The position numbers and the translations under genes are program-made. DNA of 64,000 nucleotides from the NCBI GenBank assembly GCA_035456405.1, contig DATIDG010000095.1:1-64000 (forward strand). The letters are read 5' to 3'. The stretch comes from JAGVSZ01 sp035456405 (GTDB lineage: Bacteria; Pseudomonadota; Gammaproteobacteria; Burkholderiales; SG8-39). Shown one piece after another: positions 15,376-23,609 of the stretch; the first letter of the stretch is position 1; every line of letters starts with the position of its first letter. Under the pieces are notes generated by a model. The model made no database searches. It saw nothing but the letters and a program-made list of their open reading frames with translations, and was not told where the DNA came from.

Positions 15376-16326
15376 CTATTGCGGGAGGGTGCGACCGGTC
15401 ACTTGCCGGCGGATCTCGCGCAGCTTCGCCTTGACGCGCGCGGCGTTCGCGGTGCCCATGCGGGTCAGCGTTTTCTGTCCGGCCGAGCGCGCCTCGAGCG
15501 CGGGATCGGCGAACTCGTACATCACCCAGGGTTTGGCGAGCCTGATCGGCTCCGCGACCTCGGGCGTCGCGAGCAGGTGGTCGATCACCTCGATCAGCCG
15601 GTCGTTGAAGTACCTGTCGGCATACCCGAGGTCCTTGTACGCCTGCTGGAACAGGGGATAGAGGCGCACGTAGAGCGCGATCATCTTCCCGGTGTCGACC
15701 GACTCCATGAAACGCAGCGCGGGCTCGTAGCGCCGGTAGTTCTCCGCGCTGAGGTAGACCGCGTCCCTCCCGCCGGTCGTGATGAACGCGCCCTGGGTCT
15801 GCGTGGAGGGCCACATGCGCTGTGGCGCCTTGCTGCGCGGGAGGTTGTCGATCGTTGCCACCAGGCGGCGGACGAAACCGCTCAGGTTCGCGAACTGCTC
15901 GAGCGGCGCGCGGCCGACGAGAGCCGCGAGCGCGTCCGCGACCGCCTGGTCGCTCTCGTCCACCGAGGGCGGCAGCGCTGCAGCAACCGGCTCCTGGGTC
16001 TCGGGCTTGGCGTCCTCGATCGGATGCCGGATCGCCGGCTCGGGTGCGGCCTGCGGCGCGGGCTGGGCACCGGCGAGAGGCTGGGCCGGAGGTTGCGACG
16101 CCTGGTCCCGGAGCCAGTACCAGTAGACGCTCGCGGCTGCTGCGGCCAGCAGCACCAGGGGAATGCCCCACCACACGACTCGCCGCGCCAGCGAGGGCGG
16201 GGCGTCCGCGCCATATCGATCGACGTAGGGCGGGGCGCGGTCGACGTCGATCGCGGGCTCCGCGCCGGCCCGCGCATCGGCGATCTCGGCGTGGAGCTCA
16301 GGCGTGTCGGGGGTTCCGCCGCGCAT
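15376..16326 (-). CDS. DUF3014-domain membrane-anchored protein
   Basis: 316 residues. A single membrane segment (VVWWGIPLVLLAAAAASVYWYWL, about residues 49-72) follows a short cytoplasmic head. An Ala/Pro-rich linker of about 50 residues leads to a conserved domain with FVRRLVATIDNLPR, YRRYEPALRFMESVD, LYPLFQQAYKDLGY and RLIEVIDHLL. This matches the DUF3014 family, whose function is unknown. It converges on the FKBP gene. Confidence 0.85.
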   Translation of the reverse strand: MRGGTPDTPELHAEIADARAGAEPAIDVDRAPPYVDRYGADAPPSLARRVVWWGIPLVLLAAAAASVYWYWLRDQASQPPAQPLAGAQPAPQAAPEPAIRHPIEDAKPETQEPVAAALPPSVDESDQAVADALAALVGRAPLEQFANLSGFVRRLVATIDNLPRSKAPQRMWPSTQTQGAFITTGGRDAVYLSAENYRRYEPALRFMESVDTGKMIALYVRLYPLFQQAYKDLGYADRYFNDRLIEVIDHLLATPEVAEPIRLAKPWVMYEFADPALEARSAGQKTLTRMGTANAARVKAKLREIRRQVTGRTLPQ

Positions 16327-16532
16327 CGGTCTGTGACCTAGGCCCGTGGCCGGAGTTCACTCCGGTCGCAGTTTAGAATCGGTGTGTCGCGAAACCACGA
16401 CATCGGGAGCCCTCGCATTGAGGCTGACGCCGGCGGGCAGCCGCCACATCCTTGCCGCATTCTCCTGCGCGACCCCGGCGTTCGCGCAATCTTACGCCGC
16501 GTGCCCGAAGAACGGCGCGCGGCTCGACTGAC

Positions 16533-17729
16533 ATGGCGGGCAGGGCCCACGTCCTCGTCGCCGGCGGCGGCATCGGCGGCCTCGCGGCGGCGCTCGCGCT
16601 GCTCAGGCGCGGCTTCGACGTCGACGTGTACGAGCAGGCCGGCGAGCTGCGCGAAGTCGGCGCGGGACTGCAGATCAGCGCCAACGGCAACCGCGTGCTC
16701 CACGAGCTCGGCGTCGGCGCGGCACTTGCGGCGCTCGCGTGCGAAGCCGCAGGCAAGGAAGTGCGGCTCTGGAACACGGGGCGGACCTGGAAGCTGTTCG
16801 ATCTCGGCGCGGTTTCGGTCGAGCGGTTCGGATTTCCGTACTACACCGTCTACCGGCCCGATCTCCTCGCGGCGCTCGCCGCGGGCGTGCGCAGAGAGAA
16901 GCCGGATGCGATCCACCTCGAAGCGAGGTGCATCGGCCTGGAGCAGTCCGCGCGCGGCGTCACGCTGGGCTTCGAGGGCGGCGAGGCGCACGGCGATGTG
17001 CTGATCGGTGCGGACGGCGTGCACTCACGTATCCGGCAGGGGCTCTTCGGGGCGGACGCGCCGCAGTTCACCGGCCTCATGGCGTGGCGCGGCACGATTC
17101 CGATGGCGGAGCTGCCCGAGCGGATGCGGCGCCTCGTCGGCACCAACTGGATCGGTCCGGGCGCCCACGTCGTGCACTACCCGGTGCACCGCGGTGAGCG
17201 CATGAATTTCGTCGGCGTCGTCGAGCGCGCCGACTGGCTGGTGGAGTCCTGGACCGCCGCGGGCACGCGCGACGAGTGCCGGGCGGATTTCGCGGGCTGG
17301 CACGACGACATCCATCTCATGATCGACCGCATCGCCACGCCGTTCAAGTGGGCGCTCATGGCCCGCGCGCCGATGCCGCGGTGGACGATCGGCCGGGCGA
17401 CGCTGCTCGGCGACGCGTGTCATCCGACGCTGCCCTTCCTCGCGCAGGGCGCGGTAATGGCGCTGGAGGACGGCTACATCCTCGCGCGGGCGCTGGACGC
17501 GTTCGGGGACGACCTCGCGACCGCGCTTCGCCGCTACGAGGACGCGCGCAAGGAGCGCACCGCGCAGATCGTGCAGGGATCCGCCGACAACGCGCGCCGC
17601 TTCCACAACCGTGCGCTTGCCGATGCGGCCGGCGCGCAGGCATATGTCGACCGGGAGTGGGCCGAGGAGCGGGTGAAGAGCCGTTACGAGTGGCTCTTCA
17701 CCTACGATGTGACGACGGCACCGGTGTAG
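16533..17729 (+). CDS. FAD-dependent aromatic hydroxylase (salicylate hydroxylase-like)
   Basis: 398 residues from the ATG at 16533; in-frame upstream codons add a basic stretch without family character and are rejected. FAD motif GGGIGG at residues 11-16, middle DG motif IGADGVHSRIRQ, and GDACHPTLPFLAQGAVMALEDG (GD at 293-294). The protein looks like salicylate or 6-hydroxynicotinate 3-monooxygenase types. No clear ribosome site precedes the start. It is isolated between the DUF3014 gene and the CDGSH gene, so the substrate cannot be inferred. Confidence 0.9.
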   Translation: MAGRAHVLVAGGGIGGLAAALALLRRGFDVDVYEQAGELREVGAGLQISANGNRVLHELGVGAALAALACEAAGKEVRLWNTGRTWKLFDLGAVSVERFGFPYYTVYRPDLLAALAAGVRREKPDAIHLEARCIGLEQSARGVTLGFEGGEAHGDVLIGADGVHSRIRQGLFGADAPQFTGLMAWRGTIPMAELPERMRRLVGTNWIGPGAHVVHYPVHRGERMNFVGVVERADWLVESWTAAGTRDECRADFAGWHDDIHLMIDRIATPFKWALMARAPMPRWTIGRATLLGDACHPTLPFLAQGAVMALEDGYILARALDAFGDDLATALRRYEDARKERTAQIVQGSADNARRFHNRALADAAGAQAYVDREWAEERVKSRYEWLFTYDVTTAPV

Positions 17730-17782
17730 GAGCCGGCCCTGGTCGAGCTTCGCGCCGGAAGTGCGAACGCCCGTCGGCGACG

Positions 17783-18436
17783 TTATCCAGCCTTGAACCC
17801 TGCGGCCTTGTGCGAGCTGTCGCAGAACGGCTTGTTCTTCGATTGGCCACAGCGGCACAGGTAGGCTTCCGCGCCACGCCAGCGCTCACAACCGCTGCTC
17901 GCGATGATCGCGAGGCCACCCTTTACCTGCAGCGGCCCGTCCTTGAGCGGCTTGATCGCGAGTGCGCCGCCCGCGGCGGCGACGCCTTTGCCCGTCTCTC
18001 CGACCGCCCCCGGGTCCTTGAACCCCGCGGTTTCGTGGCTGTTGTCGCAGAACGGCTTGTTCTTCGACTGGCCGCACCGGCACAGCGCGGCGCGGAAGCG
18101 CACGCCCGGCATGTCGGCCGGCGCGCCCTCGATCGCGAGATCGCCCCGCGCGAAGAGCGGGCCGTTGTAGCTGACCGTCACAGTGTTCCGGACCGCGGGC
18201 TCCTCGACCGTCTGTCCGTCCTTCACCTCGTAGACGAGCGCGCCGCTCGGACACCGTTCGCACACGTCGACGACTTCCGCGACCGTCGCGAGGTCCGGCT
18301 GGCACCATGGCTTGCGGCCGGTGACGAAGAGATCCCCCTTGGCGCGTCCGCATTCGCTGATGTGGATGCACAGGCGCTGGTCCCACGTGACGTCAGCATC
18401 CTTGCCCGGGTAGCGGAAGATCGGCGAGCTGCTCAT
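17783..18436 (-). CDS. Double-CDGSH iron-sulfur protein with an N-terminal divergent 4Fe-4S (Fer4_19) domain
   Basis: 217 residues from the ATG at 18436, preceded by GGAG. N-terminal part: CIHISECGRAKGDLF, WCQPD and CERCPSGALVY, the pattern of the monocluster-type Fer4_19 ferredoxin domain (about residues 22-80). Two CDGSH-type 2Fe-2S sites follow, each CRCGQSKNKPFCD then N-S-H or S-S-H, in place of the canonical D-G-S-H. Each has the 3Cys:1His ligand set of mitoNEET-like proteins. It is cytoplasmic and has no close operon partner. Likely role is electron or cluster transfer, by family. Confidence 0.92.
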   Translation of the reverse strand: MSSSPIFRYPGKDADVTWDQRLCIHISECGRAKGDLFVTGRKPWCQPDLATVAEVVDVCERCPSGALVYEVKDGQTVEEPAVRNTVTVSYNGPLFARGDLAIEGAPADMPGVRFRAALCRCGQSKNKPFCDNSHETAGFKDPGAVGETGKGVAAAGGALAIKPLKDGPLQVKGGLAIIASSGCERWRGAEAYLCRCGQSKNKPFCDSSHKAAGFKAG

Positions 18437-18559
18437 ACGGAGAATCTCCGGGTCGCGGCGCGACGCACAACCTAGCACACCAGCGCGGCGACGCGAGAGC
18501 ACGGTGTCGTCTCCTCGCCATTGACGCCGGCTCGCTTCCGGTGCCATCGTGTGCGGGCC

Positions 18560-19030
18560 ATGAGGCAGCGGCGCGTTTTCCCGCGGATGTCCCTCTTCGC
18601 TGCGGGGATGATCCCGCTCGCACTGGCCGCCGCGACCTACAAGTGGATCGACGAAAGAGGCGTGGTGAACTACGGCAATGCGCCGCCCGCTGCGGCGCGA
18701 CAGGTTAAGCAATTCGACGAAGAGGCGTCGCGAGTCAGCACGATTCCCGCCGTGCCGAGAGCGCAGCTCGAAAGGGAGAAAGAGCGCCTCCTGCGAGCGC
18801 GCGTGGCAAGACTGGAGCAGGAGATCGACGAGCTGCGCCGCGCGCGCGCCGCAGCGCCGGCCCCCACGCGCGCGTTCGACCGGTACTACGCGTTTCCGCA
18901 GGCCGTCGCGGTCTATGCGCCGGCCTATGCCTTCCCCGTCCACCGGTCGCGCTTCCGCGCGGAGCACTGCCCGGTGCACGCGCCGTTCCGCGGCGGCGTG
19001 ACCGTGCGCGTGACCGCCGGCCGGCGCTGA
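18560..19030 (+). CDS. DUF4124-domain secreted protein
   Basis: 156 residues from the ATG at 18560. The N-terminus (MSLFAAGMIPLALAAA) is a signal peptide followed directly by the DUF4124 core YKWIDERGVVNYGNAPP, a short beta-rich domain. A coiled-coil-like stretch (residues about 70-105, REKERLLRARVARLEQEIDELR) follows, then a Tyr/Pro/Ala-rich tail. The family is common in proteobacterial periplasms; function unknown. An alternative start is the ATG at 18587. Confidence 0.75.
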   Translation: MRQRRVFPRMSLFAAGMIPLALAAATYKWIDERGVVNYGNAPPAAARQVKQFDEEASRVSTIPAVPRAQLEREKERLLRARVARLEQEIDELRRARAAAPAPTRAFDRYYAFPQAVAVYAPAYAFPVHRSRFRAEHCPVHAPFRGGVTVRVTAGRR

Positions 19031-19041
19031 GCGCGCGGCGT

Positions 19042-19437
19042 TCAGTCGACGACGCGCCGCCGCAGCGCCTTCACCTGGCCGCGCCTGACCTTCGTCTCCA
19101 CGCGCCGGCGTTGCGACGCGCGCGTCGGCTTAGTCGGCTTCCGCCGGCGCGGCACCACGGCTGCGCGGGCGACCAGCTCGCGCAGGCGAGCGAGAGCGTC
19201 CTCCCGATTCGTCTCGAGGCTGCGGTGCTGCTGCGCCTTGATCACCACCACGCCGTCGGAGGTGATGCGCTGATCGCGCAGCGCGAGCAGGCGCGCCTTT
19301 ACCTCCTCCGGCAACGACGAGGCGCGGACGTCGAAGCGCAGGTGGATCGCATTGGAGACCTTGTTGACGTTCTGGCCGCCCGCGCCCTGCGCGCGGATGG
19401 CGATCAGCTCGACCTCGTCGTCGCGTACCGTGACCAT
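19042..19437 (-). CDS. arfB: Alternative ribosome-rescue factor ArfB (peptidyl-tRNA hydrolase, GGQ type)
   Basis: 131 residues from the ATG at 19437. The catalytic GGQ is in IRAQGAGGQNVNKVSNAIHLRFD (about residues 13-35), as in YaeJ/ICT1. The C-terminal tail is rich in Arg and Lys (PRRRKPTKPTRASQ, VRRGQVKALRRR), the part that enters the empty mRNA channel of stalled ribosomes. It is the third gene of an operon with the GST gene (4-bp gap) and the MTHFR-like gene. Confidence 0.94.
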   Translation of the reverse strand: MVTVRDDEVELIAIRAQGAGGQNVNKVSNAIHLRFDVRASSLPEEVKARLLALRDQRITSDGVVVIKAQQHRSLETNREDALARLRELVARAAVVPRRRKPTKPTRASQRRRVETKVRRGQVKALRRRVVD

Positions 19438-19441
19438 GGCC

Positions 19442-20155
19442 TCAGCGATCCAGCTCGGGGTAGTGTCGCCAGATGTCCATCTCGTTGAACGGCAGGCGCC
19501 GGTCCGACGCGAGATAGCGGGCGATCCGCTGGCGCGACTCGACACTCTCGCGCAATGCCATCAGCCGCGGATACCTGAATGCCCGGCGGGCCATCGACTT
19601 CGGCAACGCGTAGCGCAGTCCCTCGATCGCCTGGAAGACCGAGAGGTCCACATAGCTCAGCTTGCCACCCAGCATCCAGCGGCCGCCGCTGCGCTCCAGA
19701 ACCCGCTCGAAGTACCCGAGGAACTTCGGCAGGCGCTCCCGGATGAACAGGGCCGCGCGGCGCTTCGCTTCCGGTTTCTGGTCCTCGTAGTAGAGGCTGC
19801 CCGCAATCGGGTGATGCGTGTCGTGGGTCTCGAGAATGAAGTCCGCGACCGTGAGCTGGAGCTGGTGCGCCCAAAGCCGACCGGCTTCCGCGCGCGGCAC
19901 CAGTCCGAGCCGCGGCCCGAGAAACAGCAGGATGTTCGCGGTCTGGCCGATCACGAGCCTCCCGGCCTTGAGGAAGGGCGGCGCGAACGGCGGCTGCCGC
20001 ACCGCGCGGCTCTCCATGAGGCGCATCATCGCGGCCATGCCGCGCGGACCCGTCCGCGCGACGTCGACGTAATCGGCATCGGCCTCCTCGAACGCGAGGC
20101 GGATGAACTCGCCGCGGCCCTGGATCTCGGGCCAGTAATAGAGCTCGTAGCGCAT
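19442..20155 (-). CDS. Glutathione S-transferase family protein
   Basis: 237 residues from the ATG at 20155. The N-terminal thioredoxin-like domain has YELYYWPEIQGRGEFIRLAFEEA (catalytic Tyr near residue 6 fits sigma/alpha/mu-type GSTs), and the glutathione-binding segment shows VIGQTANILLFLG. The C-terminal all-helical domain contains YVDLSVFQAIEGL, close to the conserved N-capping box region. It resembles the sigma-like or prostaglandin-D synthase-like bacterial GSTs. It lies 4 bp after the MTHFR-like gene and 4 bp before arfB. Confidence 0.9.
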   Translation of the reverse strand: MRYELYYWPEIQGRGEFIRLAFEEADADYVDVARTGPRGMAAMMRLMESRAVRQPPFAPPFLKAGRLVIGQTANILLFLGPRLGLVPRAEAGRLWAHQLQLTVADFILETHDTHHPIAGSLYYEDQKPEAKRRAALFIRERLPKFLGYFERVLERSGGRWMLGGKLSYVDLSVFQAIEGLRYALPKSMARRAFRYPRLMALRESVESRQRIARYLASDRRLPFNEMDIWRHYPELDR

Positions 20156-20159
20156 CCGG

Positions 20160-21122
20160 TCAGCTCCTTGGGCTCGTCCGGGCGCTGCCCGCGACCCCCG
20201 ACTCGGTGATGACCGCGGCGAGCGCCGAGTGGAACTGCGGCGCCATGACGTGCACACCGGCGATGCCCGGCACCGCGGCGAGCTGGCGGATCACCTCCAC
20301 GCAGATCCGTTTCCCCTCGACCTTCGGGTCCGGCGCGCGCTCGAGGCGGTCGATGATCGCGTCCGGGATCAGCGTGCCGAACAGCCGCTCGCGCATCCAG
20401 CGCGCGGAGCGGGCCGACGGGATCGGCGCGACGCCGATCAGGATCGGCAACCGCTGCGCAATGCCGAGATCGAGCAGCCGGCGGGCGTACCGCTGCGCCA
20501 CTTCGACGGCCATGCAGAACTGCGTCTGGACGAACTCCGCCCCGGCCTCCGCCTTCGCCAGGAGCCCCGTGGGCTGCCAGTCTGCGGTTGGGTCGACCAC
20601 GGTTTCCGCGGCGCCGAGCACGAGATCGACCCGGCCCTTGATCTCGGCGCCGGAAGGGAGCTTCCGCTCCGACCGCATCGCCCGCGCCATCGCAAGCACC
20701 TGGGTGGTGGCCAGATCGAACACCGGCCTCGCCTCGGGTTGATCGCCGACCCGCGGCTCGTCGCCGCGCAGCACCAGCACGTTGCGGATGCCGAGCGCGA
20801 CCGCGCCGAGCAGGTCCGCCTGCAGCGCCAGCCGGTTCCGGTCGCGGCAGGTAACCTGCAGGATCGGCTCGATGCCGTGCTGGAGGAGGAAGTGCGCTGA
20901 CACGAGGCTCGAGAGGTGCGTCTTCGCGCCGGCGCCGTCGGTGACGTTCACTGCGGTTGCGATGCCCCGCAGCGGCAGCGTGCGCTCGATGAACTCGGCC
21001 GGATCGGTCGACACCGGCGGCGAGACCTCGGCCGTGATCACGAACCGACCGCGCCGCAGCGCACGATCGAGCTCGCTCACCCCCTCGCTCGCCCCGGTCC
21101 CTGCGCCTGAAACGTCAGTCAT
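20160..21122 (-). CDS. Methylenetetrahydrofolate reductase family protein
   Basis: 320 residues from the ATG at 21122. MetF-type TIM barrel: ITAEVSPPVSTD at the N-terminus (conserved Glu), NVTDGAGAKTHLSSL, ILQVTCRDRNR, VLVLRGDEPRVGD, FVQTQFCM and PILIGVAPI are the family blocks. The TDGAG and GDEP motifs are shared with MTHFR proteins in one-carbon metabolism. It is a divergent member rather than the housekeeping metF, so the folate role is probable but not certain. First gene of the operon with the GST and arfB; divergent from the hemerythrin gene. Confidence 0.87.
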   Translation of the reverse strand: MTDVSGAGTGASEGVSELDRALRRGRFVITAEVSPPVSTDPAEFIERTLPLRGIATAVNVTDGAGAKTHLSSLVSAHFLLQHGIEPILQVTCRDRNRLALQADLLGAVALGIRNVLVLRGDEPRVGDQPEARPVFDLATTQVLAMARAMRSERKLPSGAEIKGRVDLVLGAAETVVDPTADWQPTGLLAKAEAGAEFVQTQFCMAVEVAQRYARRLLDLGIAQRLPILIGVAPIPSARSARWMRERLFGTLIPDAIIDRLERAPDPKVEGKRICVEVIRQLAAVPGIAGVHVMAPQFHSALAAVITESGVAGSARTSPRS

Positions 21123-21192
21123 TGATGAGCGCCCCTTTCCCGCGGATAGTAGCAAGCGGCGCGGCCTGCACCGGCGTTCGCTCGGGGATTGA

Positions 21193-21206
21193 TTGATCTC
21201 GCGCAA
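21193..21206 (+). promoter_or_regulatory. FNR-like operator, TTGAT-CTCG-CGCAA
   Basis: Matches TTGAT-N4-ATCAA at 8 of 10 fixed positions. A candidate -10 (TACGCT, 21228-21233) lies 31 bp away centre to centre, the same layout as the box at 11506. It lies in the divergent region between the MTHFR-like and hemerythrin genes, and faces the hemerythrin gene. Confidence 0.5.
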
Positions 21207-21281
21207 ACGGCGCGGGGCAGGCTCCACTACGCTCATCGTCATGGCGCGTAAATGCGCAACGCTTTTGCACGGGAGAGGACC

Positions 21282-21830
21282 ATGAACGACCCGATCGCCG
21301 GCTGGCGGGCAGAACACCGGAACTTCTCGCGTCTGCTCGAGCTGTTCGACCGCGAGGTCGAGCGCTTCCACTCGGCCGAGCGCCCCGACTACGAGCTGAT
21401 GCTCGACGTCCTGACCTACCTGCGCCACTTCCCCGAGCACACGCACCACCCGCGCGAGGACGTTGCGTTCAAGCGGCTCGTCCGTCACGACCACGCGATC
21501 CAGCCGGTCGTGAACCGGCTCCTGCAGGAACATCGCGTGATTGCCGAAATCGCGCGTCAGCTGCAGGACCTGCTCGAAGCTCTGCAGGGCGACGAGTTCG
21601 TCGCGCGGGCGGAGGTCGAGGCCGCCTGCGCCACGTTCCTCGTCTACTACCGCCACCACATCGCGGGCGAAGAGGACCGCATCCTGCCGCTCGCGGGAAG
21701 GCTCCTTACTCCCGACGACTGGAAAGCGGTCGGCGCGGCCGTCTCGTCGGCGCCGGATCCCCTGTTCGGGAGCGACGTCGACGCGCGTTACCGGGAGCTG
21801 CGAGACCGGATCGACGCGGAGGCGGGCTAG
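21282..21830 (+). CDS. Hemerythrin-domain protein
   Basis: 182 residues from the ATG at 21282, behind GGGAGAGGA. Di-iron ligand candidates are in AEHRNFSRLL (His12), HFPEHTHHPRED, LLQEHRVI, and YYRHHIAGEEDRILP. The layout fits the hemerythrin HHE family of about 180 residues (ScdA/YtfE/DNR-type). Such proteins bind O2 or NO, or repair damaged iron-sulfur clusters. The FNR-like box in its promoter suggests control by oxygen or NO. An in-frame ATG at 21252 is upstream but lacks a ribosome site. Confidence 0.92.
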   Translation: MNDPIAGWRAEHRNFSRLLELFDREVERFHSAERPDYELMLDVLTYLRHFPEHTHHPREDVAFKRLVRHDHAIQPVVNRLLQEHRVIAEIARQLQDLLEALQGDEFVARAEVEAACATFLVYYRHHIAGEEDRILPLAGRLLTPDDWKAVGAAVSSAPDPLFGSDVDARYRELRDRIDAEAG

Positions 21831-21940
21831 TCAGCGCACCCCCGCACGCCAGGCGCCGGGCGCGGCCGGCGGGACGGCGGTGCGTGGCGCACCTGGACGA
21901 GCCGGCTCGGACGGAAGGCGTCGAGCGTGAGCTCGACCCC

Positions 21941-22420
21941 CTAGCGCGGGCTTGAAAGCACGAAGGCTCCGTTGACCGACTTGCGCACCTCGCGAAAGCC
22001 CTCGACGAGACAGATCCAGACGAGCGTCAGAAGCGCGGCGCGCGCCTCAGTGCCAGCGCAGAGCGCGTAGTACCCGAGCAGCTCCTGCGCCTCGAGGTTG
22101 TTCTCGAAGTCGTCGTAGCTGTCGCGCAGGTTCGGCAGCGGCGGCCGTGCCGCCTGCCGAGCGAAGAAATCGAACGGTCCCCGCGCGGGCTCGGCCGCGC
22201 GCGGCAGCGACAGCCGGACGTTGCGGTACTCGAGGTCGTCCGAATCGGCAAACTCCGACGGCGCGACGCTGACCTCGTCCGGACCCACGAGGAGCGCGAG
22301 TGCGACGGTCACGCACGCGCAACGCTCGTTCGGATCGACCCACCGCGCGGACGCCAGCGCGACCAGCCGATCGACGATCGCGGCGTCGCCGGACTTGTCC
22401 CGGGCCTGCTTCGAATCCAT
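21941..22420 (-). CDS. Hypothetical protein
   Basis: 159 residues, no family recognised. Acidic overall, with DSYDDFENNLEAQELLGYYALCAG and LTLVWICLVEGFREVRKS near the C-terminus. No signal peptide or membrane segment is seen, apart from mild hydrophobicity around residues 128-140. The ATG at 22420 is preceded on its strand by AGAGGG. It is not in an evident operon. Confidence 0.6.
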   Translation of the reverse strand: MDSKQARDKSGDAAIVDRLVALASARWVDPNERCACVTVALALLVGPDEVSVAPSEFADSDDLEYRNVRLSLPRAAEPARGPFDFFARQAARPPLPNLRDSYDDFENNLEAQELLGYYALCAGTEARAALLTLVWICLVEGFREVRKSVNGAFVLSSPR

Positions 22421-22689
22421 GACCCGCCCTCTCGAATGAGACGCTGTACCGAAGGGTAGCGGCGACGGCGGCGCGCGGCTTCGTCGTTGTTCACAAAAAG
22501 GCGCGCGACGCGATCCCCGAGCATCGCACCGAGACATAGCGCACGAGCTTGCCCGGGCATCGACGATCCGGCTCAGAGCTTGCCATGCAAGGCACTGTCG
22601 CCGCGGGACCACCATGGCGTCAATTCGACACCGATCGGTGCCCCCGCGTTACCATTCGCGCCAGTTCCAACGACGTCAGCGCGACAACC

Positions 22690-23607
22690 GTGACACCCGT
22701 TCGCAACCCGAAGCTAATCGCGTTGCTCTTTTTCGCGGCGGCAACCGCCGCGCACGCCGACTACGACCGGGCTGTTGCGGCGGTGAATCGCGGCGACGCG
22801 ACGGCGGCGTTCAAGGAGTTTCTGGCCGCAGCTGAACGGGGGGATGAGCGAGCGTTCGTGCAGGTCGCACGCGCGTACGCGTATGGGGCAGGCACCAAGC
22901 CGGATCCGCGGGCCGCGCAGAACTGGGCGGCGAAGGCGGCGGCGAAGGGGAGCGCGGACGGACAGTTCCTTGTCTACGCGTTGGTGATCTCCAAGCCCGA
23001 ATTGAACTACGTCGATCGCCAGGGGCGGATCGACTCGCAGCGTTATCGCGCACTGGCCGCGCGGCCGATCAGCGAGCGCGAGGACGAGATGGCCGCGTAC
23101 GACATGCTCGGCAAGGCGGCGGGGCAGGGACACCGCGAGGCGTCGCTGAGGCTCGCCGGTTTCTATGCGGACAACGTCGGCGAAGGCAATCGCGCAAGGG
23201 CGGTGGCACTCCTGGACAAATTCCCGCAGCGCCCGCCGGTGTTCGACGAGTTGCGCAAGCAGCTCGGCGAGCTCGACGCGATCGGCCCGACACTGATCCC
23301 GGTCCGACTCAGAGACGAAGTGATCCCCGCCGCGGCGAAGGTGGCGCAGGCCGCCGCCGCCGAGAAGGACAAATCGAAAACCGAGTGCAACGCCGCGAAG
23401 CTGGTCCGCACCCAGCGCATGGGGCCGGTCAACCGGCCGATCTGGCTGCCGCTCGCGGTCCCGGAGCTGAAGACCGCCTACCTGATGAGCGGCGAGTGGC
23501 GCGAGCGCTGGACGTTCGACGTATGCGGGACCGAGTCGTTCGTGCACGTCCGCTTCCTCGCCGACGGCCTCGGCAACGCGACGCACGCGGCGGAGAAGGA
23601 GCGGTAG
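22690..23607 (+). CDS. Sel1-like repeat secreted protein
   Basis: 305 residues from the GTG at 22690, chosen since the signal peptide (LIALLFFAAATAAHA) begins right after it; an ATG at 22549 gives an implausible long leader. Two or three Sel1/TPR-like helical repeats are visible: YDRAVAAVNRGDATAAFKEF, GDERAFVQVARAYAYGAGTKPDPRAAQNWAAKAA and MLGKAAGQGHREASLRLAGFYADNVGEGN. The C-terminal third (about residues 230-305) has two Cys residues and a WRERWTFDVCGTESFVHV segment. Probable periplasmic scaffold or adaptor; function unknown. The SDR gene follows 2 bp later. Confidence 0.8.
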   Translation: MTPVRNPKLIALLFFAAATAAHADYDRAVAAVNRGDATAAFKEFLAAAERGDERAFVQVARAYAYGAGTKPDPRAAQNWAAKAAAKGSADGQFLVYALVISKPELNYVDRQGRIDSQRYRALAARPISEREDEMAAYDMLGKAAGQGHREASLRLAGFYADNVGEGNRARAVALLDKFPQRPPVFDELRKQLGELDAIGPTLIPVRLRDEVIPAAAKVAQAAAAEKDKSKTECNAAKLVRTQRMGPVNRPIWLPLAVPELKTAYLMSGEWRERWTFDVCGTESFVHVRFLADGLGNATHAAEKER

Positions 23608-23609
23608 TC

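Noticed and set aside
20160..21659. Longer MTHFR-like frame beginning at 21659
   Set aside because: The extension is antisense to the hemerythrin gene; the family begins near 21122.
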